From Anaerolineales bacterium (GTDB lineage Bacteria; Chloroflexota; Anaerolineae; Anaerolineales; UBA11579): a stretch of 64,000 nt of DNA. Every line of letters begins with the position of its first letter. Positions within the stretch are counted from its first letter, which is position 1. The stretch spans positions 2,179,063 to 2,243,062 of the forward strand of contig CP075526.1 of assembly GCA_025808555.1 (NCBI GenBank), in the 5' to 3' direction. A program made the position numbers and the translations under genes. Of this stretch, positions 52,163 to 59,610 are shown in pieces. The notes beneath the pieces are model-generated. The model had not been told where the DNA came from and did no database searches. It saw only the letters and a program-made list of their open reading frames with translations.

Positions 52163-52332
52163 CGGCGCTTCTTGCGGCGCATGGTGGGTGTAGCCTTTGC
52201 CGGCTCGGCTTTGGCAGCCTCAGCGCGCTTACGCTGCATTTCCTGCAAGGTGAAGATGCTGCGTCCACTTACGCGCATGCCGTGCTTCTTCTTTTCAAGC
52301 TTGGCCTCGCGGCGCTCCCACTTCTCAGTCAT
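52159..52332 (-). CDS. Small basic hypothetical protein in the moa operon
   Basis: A 57-residue, very basic protein (MTEKWERREAKLEKKKHGM..., ending TPTMRRKKRR). ATG 52332 lies one base after the moaC stop and its stop overlaps the moaD-moaE start by 4 nt, so the frame is packed between two real genes in a way that random frames seldom are. No family is recognised. It might bind nucleic acid or be an assembly factor; its retention in a cofactor operon is unexplained. Confidence 0.65.
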   Translation of the reverse strand: MTEKWERREAKLEKKKHGMRVSGRSIFTLQEMQRKRAEAAKAEPAKATPTMRRKKRR

Positions 52333-52333
52333 A

Positions 52334-52822
52334 CTAACTTTCGGCGTAATCGCCGCCTGCGCCGCCGGTCTTGCTGACCAGGCGGATGTTCTCAATGTGC
52401 ATGCTCTTCTCCGCCGCCTTGGCCATGTCGTAGATCGTCAGGGCCGCTACCGAGACGGCGGTCAGCGCTTCCATCTCTACGCCGGTCTTGCCGCTGGTGC
52501 GGGCCGTGGCGCGGATGAGGATGCCAGGCAGGGCATCATCGAACTCGAACTCCAGCGAGATGTGCTCCAGCGGCAGCGGATGGCAGAACGGGATGAGTTC
52601 TGCGGTGCGCTTGGCGGCCTGGATGCCTGCCACCTGGGCCACGGTGAGCACATCCCCTTTTTTGAGCTGGCCAGCGCGCACCAGGGCCAGGGTCTCAGCC
52701 TGCATGCGCACCTGGCCAGCGGCCACGGCGGTGCGCTGGGATACATCTTTGGCACCAACGTCCACCATGCGGGCGTTGCCCGCCGGGTCTATATGCGAGA
52801 GAGACTTGGCATCCTTTGGCAT
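52334..52822 (-). CDS. moaC: Cyclic pyranopterin monophosphate synthase MoaC
   Basis: A 162-residue MoaC. Family motifs are [31 protein letters not shown] and [21 protein letters not shown]. It forms precursor Z from the MoaA product. It opens a three-gene operon (moaC, small basic gene, moaD-moaE); moaA and mog are elsewhere. TATAAT lies 7 nt before the ATG, divergent from the prfB promoter. Confidence 0.96.
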   Translation of the reverse strand: MPKDAKSLSHIDPAGNARMVDVGAKDVSQRTAVAAGQVRMQAETLALVRAGQLKKGDVLTVAQVAGIQAAKRTAELIPFCHPLPLEHISLEFEFDDALPGILIRATARTSGKTGVEMEALTAVSVAALTIYDMAKAAEKSMHIENIRLVSKTGGAGGDYAES

Positions 52823-52829
52823 GACTTGA

Positions 52830-52835
52830 ATTATA
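52830..52835 (-). promoter_or_regulatory. -10 box for moaC operon (leaderless arrangement)
   Basis: TATAAT on the minus strand, within GCTATAAT, 7 nt before ATG 52822. It is divergent from, and 34 bp away from, the prfB -10. Confidence 0.65.
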
Positions 52836-52869
52836 GCTTTCAGCGCTCAAGTGATAAGCGCTAAGTCGC

Positions 52870-52875
52870 TATAAT
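52870..52875 (+). promoter_or_regulatory. -10 box for prfB (leaderless arrangement)
   Basis: TATAAT, within GCTATAAT, ends 7 nt before ATG 52883. Confidence 0.65.
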
Positions 52876-52882
52876 GGCAGGC

Positions 52883-53966
52883 ATGCAAGACATCGCCGAA
52901 CGCCTTACCCATGCTCAAGAACGCATCCAATCCCTTCTGGAGCGTCTTTGACCTGCCCAAACAAGAAGCCGAACTAGCCAACCTGGAGCAGCAAGCCGCT
53001 GCACCGGATCTTTGGGATAACCCCAACCAGGCCCAACAACTGATGAAGCGCGTCTCGGCCCTGCGTGAGCAGGTGGAGAGCTGGCGCAAGCTGGAGCAGC
53101 GCATCGCCGAAAACCGTGAACTAGCCGAACTGGGCGATGAGAGCCTGCGGACCGAGCTGACCGCCGAGGCCGAAGTGGTGGAGCGCGAGGTGGACCAGCG
53201 CGAGCTGCGCACCCTGCTGTCTGGCGAGCACGACAGCGGCAATGCCCTGCTGAGCATCAACGCCGGCGCGGGCGGCACGGATTCGCAGGATTGGGCGGCA
53301 ATGCTGCAGCGCATGTACCTGCGCTGGGCGGAAGAAGAGGGCTACAAGACCGAGATCATCGACTCGACCGCGGGCGAGGAAGCCGGCATCAAAAGTGTCA
53401 CTATCGAAGTGAGCGGCCCGTACGCCTACGGCTACCTGCGCCCGGAGAAAGGCGTGCACCGCCTGGTGCGGCTCTCTCCGTTCGACTCGGCCCGACGCCG
53501 CCATACCTCGTTCGCCCAAGTGGAAGTGCTGCCGCAGGTGGAGGATATGGAGCTGGACATCAATCCGAACGATCTGCGCATCGATACCTTCCGCTCGGGC
53601 GGCGCGGGCGGCCAGAACGTGCAGAAGAACGACACCGCCGTGCGCATCACTCACATCCCCACCGGCATCGTAGCCAGCTGCCAGAACGAGCGCTCACAAG
53701 CCCAGAACCGCGAGAACGCCATGCGAGTGCTAAAAGCGCGGCTGCTGGAAGTGCTGGAGGCCGAACAGGCCAAGGAGTTGGCCGAGTTGCGCGGTGAATA
53801 TCAGAAGGCGGAATGGGGAAGCCAGATCCGCTCGTATGTGCTGCACCCCTACCAGCTGGTGAAAGACCACCGCACAGAATATGAAGAAGGCAACAGCCAG
53901 GCCGTGCTGGATGGGCGGTTGAACGGATTCATTGAGGCGTACTTGAAATCGCAAGTTGGGAATTAG
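52883..53966 (+). CDS. prfB: Peptide chain release factor 2, expressed by programmed +1 frameshift
   Basis: The zero frame starts at ATG 52883 (MQDIAERLTHAQERI) and stops after 22 codons at TGA 52949-52951. Shifting +1 at CTT-TGA-C continues as DLPKQEAELANLEQQ and gives the complete RF2. Landmarks are the SPFDSARRRHTSFA block with the UGA-recognising SPF tripeptide and the catalytic GGQ in GGAGGQNVQKND. It ends translation at UGA and UAA. The in-frame UGA senses RF2 level, the known autoregulatory switch. Read from ATG 52911 alone, the protein would lack its proper N-terminus. Coordinates span both frames. Confidence 0.95.
52946..52952 (+). promoter_or_regulatory. prfB programmed +1 frameshift site
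   Basis: CTT TGA C, the heptamer conserved in bacterial prfB. A purine-rich CTGGAG sits 6-11 nt upstream, near where the internal Shine-Dalgarno-like element usually lies. Confidence 0.93.
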
Positions 53967-54027
53967 GCAGACGCAAATCTCAGTCTCGTGATTTCCTAAT
54001 TGAGCCTTCCCCAGTACCATCGTGCCG

Positions 54028-54936
54028 ATGAATTCACAGCGCCTTCAACTCACCCGCTACGCGTGGCTGTCGATTGCCGCGGCGGTGGTCACCATTGGAC
54101 TGAAAACGGCGGCCTGGCGGGTGACCGGCTCGGTAGGCCTGCTGTCTGACGCGCTCGAATCGCTGGTGAACCTGGCCGGCGCAGTGATGGCGCTGGGCAT
54201 GCTGACGCTGGCCGCCGCCCCTCCCGACGAAGAGCACGCCTACGGCCATACCAAAGCCGAGTATTTCTCCAGCGTCATTGAAGGCGTGCTAATCCTCCTG
54301 GCGGCGGGCAGCATTGCTTACAGCGCCATCCAGGGGCTAATCAACCCAAAACCCATCGAAGCCATCGGCCTTGGGTTAGCGGTCTCGGTGCTGGCGTCTT
54401 TGATCAACCTAGGCGTGGCGCAAGTGCTACGGCGGGCGGCCCGCAAGCACAATTCGGCCAGCCTGGAAGCCAATGCACAGCACCTGATGACGGATGTATG
54501 GACCTCGGCGGGTGTATTGGCCGCGGTGGGCCTGGTGGCGCTAAGCGGCTGGCAGGTGCTAGACCCGATCGTGGCGCTGGCGGTGGCGGCCAATATCACC
54601 TACAGCGGCGTCAAGATCGTGCGCACATCGGCCGCCGGCCTGCTGGACGCGGCCCTTCCGCCCCAGGAGCTGGCGGCGGTGCAGGCCGCCATCCAGGGCC
54701 AGCTGCCGCAAGGCGTGCAGTATCACGCCTTGCGCACACGCCAGTCAGGGGCGCGCAGCTTCGTATCGCTGCATGTGCTGGTGCCGGGCGGCTGGACTGT
54801 GGCCCGCGGCCACCGCCTGCTGGAGCGGGTGGAGGCGGCGGTGCGGTCAGCACTAACCGGCGACGTCACCGTGTTCACTCACCTGGAGTCGATCGGCGAC
54901 GTGGCGAGCTACGAGGACGAGGGGCTGGATAGGTGA
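54028..54936 (+). CDS. Cation diffusion facilitator (CDF) family metal transporter
   Basis: About 302 residues with six helices. Metal-site signatures are [14 protein letters not shown] (helix 2), [15 protein letters not shown] and [17 protein letters not shown] (helix 5, HxxxD). A cytoplasmic ferredoxin-like C-terminal domain ends [14 protein letters not shown]. It exports a divalent metal such as Zn, Fe or Mn by proton exchange; specificity is not readable. ATG 54028 is chosen; GTG 54022 in the same frame is an alternative. A TACCAT lies 7 nt before 54028. Confidence 0.92.
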   Translation: MNSQRLQLTRYAWLSIAAAVVTIGLKTAAWRVTGSVGLLSDALESLVNLAGAVMALGMLTLAAAPPDEEHAYGHTKAEYFSSVIEGVLILLAAGSIAYSAIQGLINPKPIEAIGLGLAVSVLASLINLGVAQVLRRAARKHNSASLEANAQHLMTDVWTSAGVLAAVGLVALSGWQVLDPIVALAVAANITYSGVKIVRTSAAGLLDAALPPQELAAVQAAIQGQLPQGVQYHALRTRQSGARSFVSLHVLVPGGWTVARGHRLLERVEAAVRSALTGDVTVFTHLESIGDVASYEDEGLDR

Positions 54937-54958
54937 GTGAATCAGTCACTCTACGGAT

Positions 54959-54987
54959 TTGACAAAGCTTGCACTACCCGCTATACT
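54959..54987 (+). promoter_or_regulatory. Sigma-70 promoter for rpmF
   Basis: TTGACA (54959-54964), 17-bp spacer and TATACT (54982-54987). This is the most canonical promoter in the window, about 55 nt before the rpmF start. Confidence 0.85.
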
Positions 54988-55050
54988 TCGCCCCTGCCTG
55001 CCTAACCGCAGGCGGTTTTGTGAATTGACCTTGATTGAGAGACTACTGAA

Positions 55051-55236
55051 ATGACACCGCTTCCAAAACGCAAAGTTTCCAAGGGCCGCCGCGACCGCCG
55101 CCGCGCCCATGACGCGCTGCAGGCCCGCAACACGGTCACCTGCTCCAACTGCGGCCAGATGCGCCTGCCCCACCAGGTATGCGCCAACTGCGGCTACTAC
55201 AAGGGCCGCGAGGTCGTAAAGGTCGAACGCGAGTAA
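55051..55236 (+). CDS. rpmF: 50S ribosomal protein bL32
   Basis: A 61-residue L32. It begins MTPLPKRKVSKGRRDRRRAH and has the zinc-type CSNCGQMRLPHQVCANCGYY with all four Cys. A terminator follows, so it is a single-gene unit; the common rpmF-plsX-fabH-fabD order is not kept here. Confidence 0.97.
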   Translation: MTPLPKRKVSKGRRDRRRAHDALQARNTVTCSNCGQMRLPHQVCANCGYYKGREVVKVERE

Positions 55237-55252
55237 GACGAATACAGCAAAC

Positions 55253-55284
55253 AAAAGACCCGCCAGATGGCGGGTCTTTTTATT
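55253..55284. terminator. Intrinsic terminator after rpmF
   Basis: AAAAGACCCGCCA-GA-TGGCGGGTCTTTTTATT; perfect stem with T tract. Confidence 0.93.
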
Positions 55285-55300
55285 TCGGTGCAACTTCCAG

Positions 55301-55735
55301 CTATTCAGTTTCCAGGTGGGCTTTGAGCTTCTGCAAATGGTCGCCGTCTTCCTTTTTCATGATGCCAGCCACCATGGGCAGCATCATCTTACGCAGCCCG
55401 CTGGCCTCCAGCTCGCAGACCCAGCGAAGCCGCGTGCCGCCGTCCTCTGGCGAGAGGTGATAGTGGTACTCCACCTTGATGCCTTCGGCCTCAGTGCTGA
55501 TGCCGAAGTGCGCCGGGGACTCATAGGCCGAAACCAGCAGGTCGGCGCTGGCCTCTTTGCCGTTCATCAGGCGGGTCTCCCGAAAGCGGGTGCCAACGCC
55601 GATCGGGCCGTCGGTCAGTTTCTTGCATTCCTTGATGTTGTCGACAAACTTGCTGCCATTGGCCGGGTTGGAGATCAGGGCGAAGACCTCTTTTGGCGGG
55701 CGGGCAATATGCTCAGTGAATTCGAAACCGTTCAT
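55301..55735 (-). CDS. SRPBCC family protein
   Basis: A 144-residue START/Bet v1-like protein. It begins FEFTEHIARPPKEVFALISNPANGSKFVDNI, then GVGTRFRETRLMNGKE, and has a C-terminal helix (LRKMMLPMVAGIMKKEDGDHLQKLKAHLE). This is the polyketide-cyclase/dehydrase type that binds hydrophobic ligands. Its ATG overlaps the AraC-type regulator by 4 nt, so the two are co-expressed. No ligand can be named. Confidence 0.85.
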   Translation of the reverse strand: MNGFEFTEHIARPPKEVFALISNPANGSKFVDNIKECKKLTDGPIGVGTRFRETRLMNGKEASADLLVSAYESPAHFGISTEAEGIKVEYHYHLSPEDGGTRLRWVCELEASGLRKMMLPMVAGIMKKEDGDHLQKLKAHLETE

Positions 55736-56649
55736 TGTTTCCTCTTAACTTTCGTTTTGATTGGTTCGAGCGGGACATACGCGTCCGTATACAACCGCTC
55801 CAAATGACCATTCACCTGCGCGCAGGTGTAGATCTCAAACGGCGGCGCGGCCTGCAGGCAGTACTGCTCGCCGGGCAGCCACTCAACCCCGATGTAGGTA
55901 AAGGTCTTGGCGATCTCTTCCATGCCGCCGAAGTGGCGGCGGGCCACGCACAGCCCAGGCTGCAGGACGCGGCACCCGAGCGGATACTGACCGGCAGCTA
56001 TGCCTGCGGCAAGCGGAGCCTCGACTGGCAGGCAGGCGTCGAAGCGGATGTTGGCTTCGCTGCTGACGTAAGGATCATCGTGCGTGATGCCGATCAGCTT
56101 TTCCCGTGCGTAGGCGAGGCCATGCCGGTCTGCAAATTCAAACAGCGGCGCCCAGAGATCAAAGAAGGCCTGAGAGTCTTCGAGCAGGGTCTCGTAGCCT
56201 TTGTAGCGGATGAAGATCAAATGCTGAGCGGGCAGTCTTTCCACGCTGAGGGCTTCCTTTTGCATATTGAAACGCAGCGCCAGCGGGGTCTCAGCAGTGA
56301 AACCATCATAGGCATGCTGGGTCATCAGTTCATCGGCGCAGGCGCGATATTCCTTCAATACCTCACGAAACTGGGACGGATGGATATCAAACTGGCGTAC
56401 GAAGGCCCGGGTGAAAGTCTCGTGGGTTTTGAACCCGGCCTCCAGCGCGATCTGCAACACATTATCTGGGCTGACCTTGAGCCGGTACACGGCACGCTCC
56501 AGACGCAAGCGACGCACATACTCCTTGGGCGCCTCCCCCACGATATGCTGAAAGACGCGGTGGAAGTGGTGCGGCGAGAAGCCAGCTAGAGCAGCCAGGC
56601 AGTCGAGCGACAGCAGTTCGTCCAGATGCTCCTCAATATGCACCAGCAC
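55732..56649 (-). CDS. AraC-type regulator with GyrI-like effector domain
   Basis: A 305-residue regulator. The N-terminal AraC DNA-binding domain has IEEHLDELLSLDCLAALAGFSPHHFHRVFQ and the second helix-turn-helix ALEAGFKTHETFTRAFVRQFDIHPSQFR. A GyrI/Rob-like effector domain follows (VERLPAQHLIFIRYKGYE; RFDACLPV; GGMEEIAKTFTYIGVEWLP). Relatives such as Rob and SoxS-type factors control stress and drug-efflux genes. Start GTG 56649 is the first start in the frame after a stop. It is co-transcribed with the SRPBCC gene. Confidence 0.92.
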   Translation of the reverse strand: MLVHIEEHLDELLSLDCLAALAGFSPHHFHRVFQHIVGEAPKEYVRRLRLERAVYRLKVSPDNVLQIALEAGFKTHETFTRAFVRQFDIHPSQFREVLKEYRACADELMTQHAYDGFTAETPLALRFNMQKEALSVERLPAQHLIFIRYKGYETLLEDSQAFFDLWAPLFEFADRHGLAYAREKLIGITHDDPYVSSEANIRFDACLPVEAPLAAGIAAGQYPLGCRVLQPGLCVARRHFGGMEEIAKTFTYIGVEWLPGEQYCLQAAPPFEIYTCAQVNGHLERLYTDAYVPLEPIKTKVKRKQ

Positions 56650-56794
56650 GGGCAGTAGGCTGTGCAGGTGCTTACTAGTGGTTGCTGCGCGCGGGCCGGG
56701 ATCAACACGCTGCCACTATAGCATCCGGCGGAAGTCCCTACTCGACATTTTTTGCGAAATTGGCAGAACACTCTTGTCTGTGGTTAATTCGCCT

Positions 56795-56800
56795 TACAAT
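56795..56800 (+). promoter_or_regulatory. -10 box for fabD (leaderless arrangement)
   Basis: TACAAT ends 9 nt before ATG 56810. TTGTCT at 56774 with a 15-bp spacer may be the -35. Confidence 0.55.
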
Positions 56801-56809
56801 CTAGCCACT

Positions 56810-57754
56810 ATGAACCTAGACCCCAAGACCACCGCTTTCATCTTCCCCGGCCAGGGCTCACAAAAAGTGGGCATGGGCAAAGAGCTGGCTGGCGCCTACC
56901 CCGAGGCGCGCCAGGTGTTTGAAGAAGCCGACGCCACGCTGGGCATTGGCCTCTCAACGCTGGCCTGGGGTGGCCCCGAAGCTGAACTCAACGACACAGT
57001 GAATACGCAACCCGCCCTGCTGGTGCACTCGGTGGCGGCGTTGCGCGTGTTCCAGACGCTGCAGCCCGACTTCACGCCCGCCTACGTAGCCGGCCACAGC
57101 CTGGGCGAGCTATGCGCCGCCGTGGCAGCCGGCGCGATGGACTATCCCAGCGCGCTGCGCCTGGTGCGCCGGCGCGGCGAACTGATGAAAGAGGCCGGCG
57201 CCCAGCAGCCGGGCGGCATGGCCGCCATTCTTGGGCTTGATATTCCTGCGGTGGATGGCGTGTGCGCCGAAGCCAGCACGGCGGACGAAGTGGTGCAGGT
57301 GGCCAACGACAACTGCCCGGGCCAGGTGGTGATCAGCGGGCATGCGGGCGCAGTGGCCCGCGCCATGGAGGCGGCCAAGGCCGCAGGCGCCAAGCGCGCC
57401 CTGCCGCTGCCGGTCAGCATCGCAGCCCACTCGGCGCTGATGGCCAGCGCGCAAGCTGGCTTCAACGAAGCGGTGGCGGCGGCCAATATTGTGGATCCAT
57501 TAACCCCGCTGATCGGCAACGTGAGCGCGGCGCCGCTGGCGGATGCAGCCGCCCTGCGCGCCGATTTGCAGGCCCAGCTGACCAGCCGCGTGCGCTGGAC
57601 GGAGACCATTCAGGCGCTGCGCGCCGCGGGCATCACCACGTTCATCGAGTTGGGGACGGGCAGCGTGCTGGCCGGACTGCTCAAGCGCATCGACGCCGAG
57701 GCAGCCGGCATGGCGTTAGGGAACCCGGAAGATTTAGAGAAGCTGGCGGGGTGA
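56810..57754 (+). CDS. fabD: Malonyl-CoA-ACP transacylase
   Basis: A 314-residue FabD. FIFPGQGSQKVGMGKEL opens the domain. The catalytic Ser is in VAGHSLGELCAAVAAGA, and the His in LPVSIAAHSALMASA. It loads malonate onto ACP for fatty acid synthesis. ATG 56810 (MNLDPKTT) is the family-like start; the frame is open further upstream. It is divergent from the AraC gene and stands alone without other fab genes. Confidence 0.95.
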   Translation: MNLDPKTTAFIFPGQGSQKVGMGKELAGAYPEARQVFEEADATLGIGLSTLAWGGPEAELNDTVNTQPALLVHSVAALRVFQTLQPDFTPAYVAGHSLGELCAAVAAGAMDYPSALRLVRRRGELMKEAGAQQPGGMAAILGLDIPAVDGVCAEASTADEVVQVANDNCPGQVVISGHAGAVARAMEAAKAAGAKRALPLPVSIAAHSALMASAQAGFNEAVAAANIVDPLTPLIGNVSAAPLADAAALRADLQAQLTSRVRWTETIQALRAAGITTFIELGTGSVLAGLLKRIDAEAAGMALGNPEDLEKLAG

Positions 57755-57795
57755 GCTGGGCGCGTTGCGGTGCGCCCTACCCTTTCAAGTTTGCA

Positions 57796-59439
57796 CTACT
57801 CACTAAAATATTGCTGATACGAGCTCTGGTTTACAAACACCAGCCCATAGTCGTCACGATATACGAGCGAATAGCCCACAAGCTCGCCTTCATTTGCATC
57901 GGCATAGAAAAGACGGCTGATCGCCAGTTGCTCAGGATCAAGGCCAACAGCATCCTGATTCAAATAATCCCAAATGCGTGACTGGCTAAGAAACAGCAGC
58001 TGGAAAGCGTGTTCACGGATGAAGCCATAATCCAAAGTTTCGAAGCGCGCGCTACGGGTCCAGCCGGCGCTCTCCGGGATGTACAGATTGACATCGGCGT
58101 AGACGTTGTAGGTTGCCGGCGGCAGCGGCGCCAGCGCCTCTTGCGCATCGGTGTAGAAGTTTAGAGAGGGATGATTACTTTGGCGCGCCAGCTGGGTCTG
58201 GTAGATCGCCAAAGCGTGCGGGAGCATGCCGGCAAAGCTGTAGACCCACACTGCCAGCAGGACTCCACTGAGCAGCGCACGGGTGCGCTTGGTGCGCCAC
58301 AGTCCCGCCGCATCCTTCCACGAAGCAGGCAATATAGCCACAAGACACGAGAGCAGCGGCAAGGCAGCCGGCAGCCAGTACTGAAATTTGACGATGGAAA
58401 AGCCTGCGAACATATACACCGCAAACGGCGCCGCCCAAGCGAGAATGAGCCGGTGCAACAGCTTGTGAGGGCCGCGCCAGGCGGCAATCACTGCCGACAC
58501 GCTGGCCGCGGCCAGCAGCAGCCAGCCGCCAAAGTTGTCGCGCAGCATGCGGGTCACTTCCGGTAGGCCTTTGGCGTATTCCAGCTCAAAGCCGCCGGCC
58601 ATGAGGCCCGCTTGCGAGCTGAGCGTGTTGAAGTAGGTGCTGCGCGCCCCGGCATATAGCAGGATCGGGTTGCTGGCGAAGAAGGCGGCCAGCATGACCG
58701 CCAGGAAGCCGCCCGCGGCCAGCAGTACACGGCGCGAGCTATGTCCGGCGCTGTACGCGTGCCACAAGTAGACCAGCACGGCCAAAACAAAATACACGCC
58801 GATGAGCTTGGTCTGCGCACTCAAGCCGCAGGCCACCGCGGCGAAGTAGAAGTTGCGCCCGAGCCGCAGTTCATCCCGCACGAGAAAGAACAGGGTCAGC
58901 ATAGCGAACAGGATCGCCAGGCTGTCTGGATGCCACCAGAAGTTGTTGTACATCACGCCCGGCAACAAGGCCAGGAAGATGAACAACACTACCGCGCGGT
59001 AATCCCTGAAGCGGGTGTGCAGATAGACCAGCAGCCAGATGGCCGCCAGCATAGGCAGCACGCTGACAAAGTTGCGAAGCACGGCCATCACCAGCGGCAT
59101 GCTGCCCAACTCGCCCAGCCACTTGAGCGGAAGCAACAGCAAGGCAGAATACGCAAAGTGCGGGAAGCCGTAGAAGTAATACTCGTAGGCGAAGAAGTTG
59201 GCGACGGTGTGCTTCAGCGTGTCGCGCGGCTGGAGCATGTCTTGCAGATACGGGAAAGGAATGGCCTCGTCGGCTTCGAAGGCCAGCACCATGCCGAGAT
59301 CTTCAGAGGCGGCTGCGTTGGGCAGCCACAAGGCGGCGAACAGCGCGGCGCACAGCAGCGCCACGATGGCGACGAAGTTGAGTTGCTTGGGCTGCGGCAT
59401 GCGCAGGAATGGTATCACCTTGACTATGCCAGAGCGCAT
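57796..59439 (-). CDS. GT-C type glycosyltransferase-like integral membrane protein
   Basis: A 547-residue protein with about eleven membrane helices. After helix 1, the first outer loop has the acidic motif FEADEAIPFPYLQDML (D/E pair), as in GT-C enzymes that use polyprenyl-phosphate sugars. The C-terminal 120 residues are soluble and outside (LNFYTDAQEALAPLPPATYNVYADVNL). It probably moves a sugar onto a lipid or protein at the outer face; family assignment is by topology. ATG 59439 follows GGAG by 8 nt; ATG 59400 is an alternative. A longer open frame runs antisense through the tRNA-Asp gene and is not used. Confidence 0.78.
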   Translation of the reverse strand: MRSGIVKVIPFLRMPQPKQLNFVAIVALLCAALFAALWLPNAAASEDLGMVLAFEADEAIPFPYLQDMLQPRDTLKHTVANFFAYEYYFYGFPHFAYSALLLLPLKWLGELGSMPLVMAVLRNFVSVLPMLAAIWLLVYLHTRFRDYRAVVLFIFLALLPGVMYNNFWWHPDSLAILFAMLTLFFLVRDELRLGRNFYFAAVACGLSAQTKLIGVYFVLAVLVYLWHAYSAGHSSRRVLLAAGGFLAVMLAAFFASNPILLYAGARSTYFNTLSSQAGLMAGGFELEYAKGLPEVTRMLRDNFGGWLLLAAASVSAVIAAWRGPHKLLHRLILAWAAPFAVYMFAGFSIVKFQYWLPAALPLLSCLVAILPASWKDAAGLWRTKRTRALLSGVLLAVWVYSFAGMLPHALAIYQTQLARQSNHPSLNFYTDAQEALAPLPPATYNVYADVNLYIPESAGWTRSARFETLDYGFIREHAFQLLFLSQSRIWDYLNQDAVGLDPEQLAISRLFYADANEGELVGYSLVYRDDYGLVFVNQSSYQQYFSE

Positions 59440-59461
59440 GTGATAAACTCCTGCCGTTAAT

Positions 59462-59540
59462 GGTCCCGTGGTGTAGCCTGGTTCAACACGCTGCCCTGTC
59501 AAGGCAGAGACCGCGGGTTCAAATCCCGTCGGGACCGCCA
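59462..59540 (+). tRNA. tRNA-Asp (anticodon GUC)
   Basis: Acceptor GGTCCCG pairs with CGGGACC. The anticodon stem CTGCC/GGCAG has loop CTGTCAA with anticodon GTC. The T arm is CGGGTTCAAATCCCG. The discriminator is G and the CCA end (59538-59540) is encoded. It starts 23 bp from the divergent membrane protein gene. Confidence 0.96.
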
Positions 59541-59542
59541 GC

Positions 59543-59570
59543 AAAGCCGCTCTTTGAGCGGCTTTTTGTT
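59543..59570 (+). terminator. Intrinsic terminator after tRNA-Asp
   Basis: AAAGCCGCTC-TTT-GAGCGGCTTT then T2G-T2. Confidence 0.88.
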
Positions 59571-59597
59571 TGCCCGTGTGCGCAATCGGCTTGTGTT

Positions 59598-59603
59598 TAT
59601 AAT
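59598..59603 (+). promoter_or_regulatory. -10 box for the GcvT-like gene (leaderless arrangement)
   Basis: TATAAT ends 7 nt before ATG 59611. Confidence 0.6.
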
Positions 59604-59610
59604 CAGCCGC

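Noticed and set aside
52946..52952. Frameshift in prfB as a sequencing error or pseudogene
   Set aside because: CTT-TGA-C is the conserved programmed frameshift site of prfB, so the gene is taken as functional.
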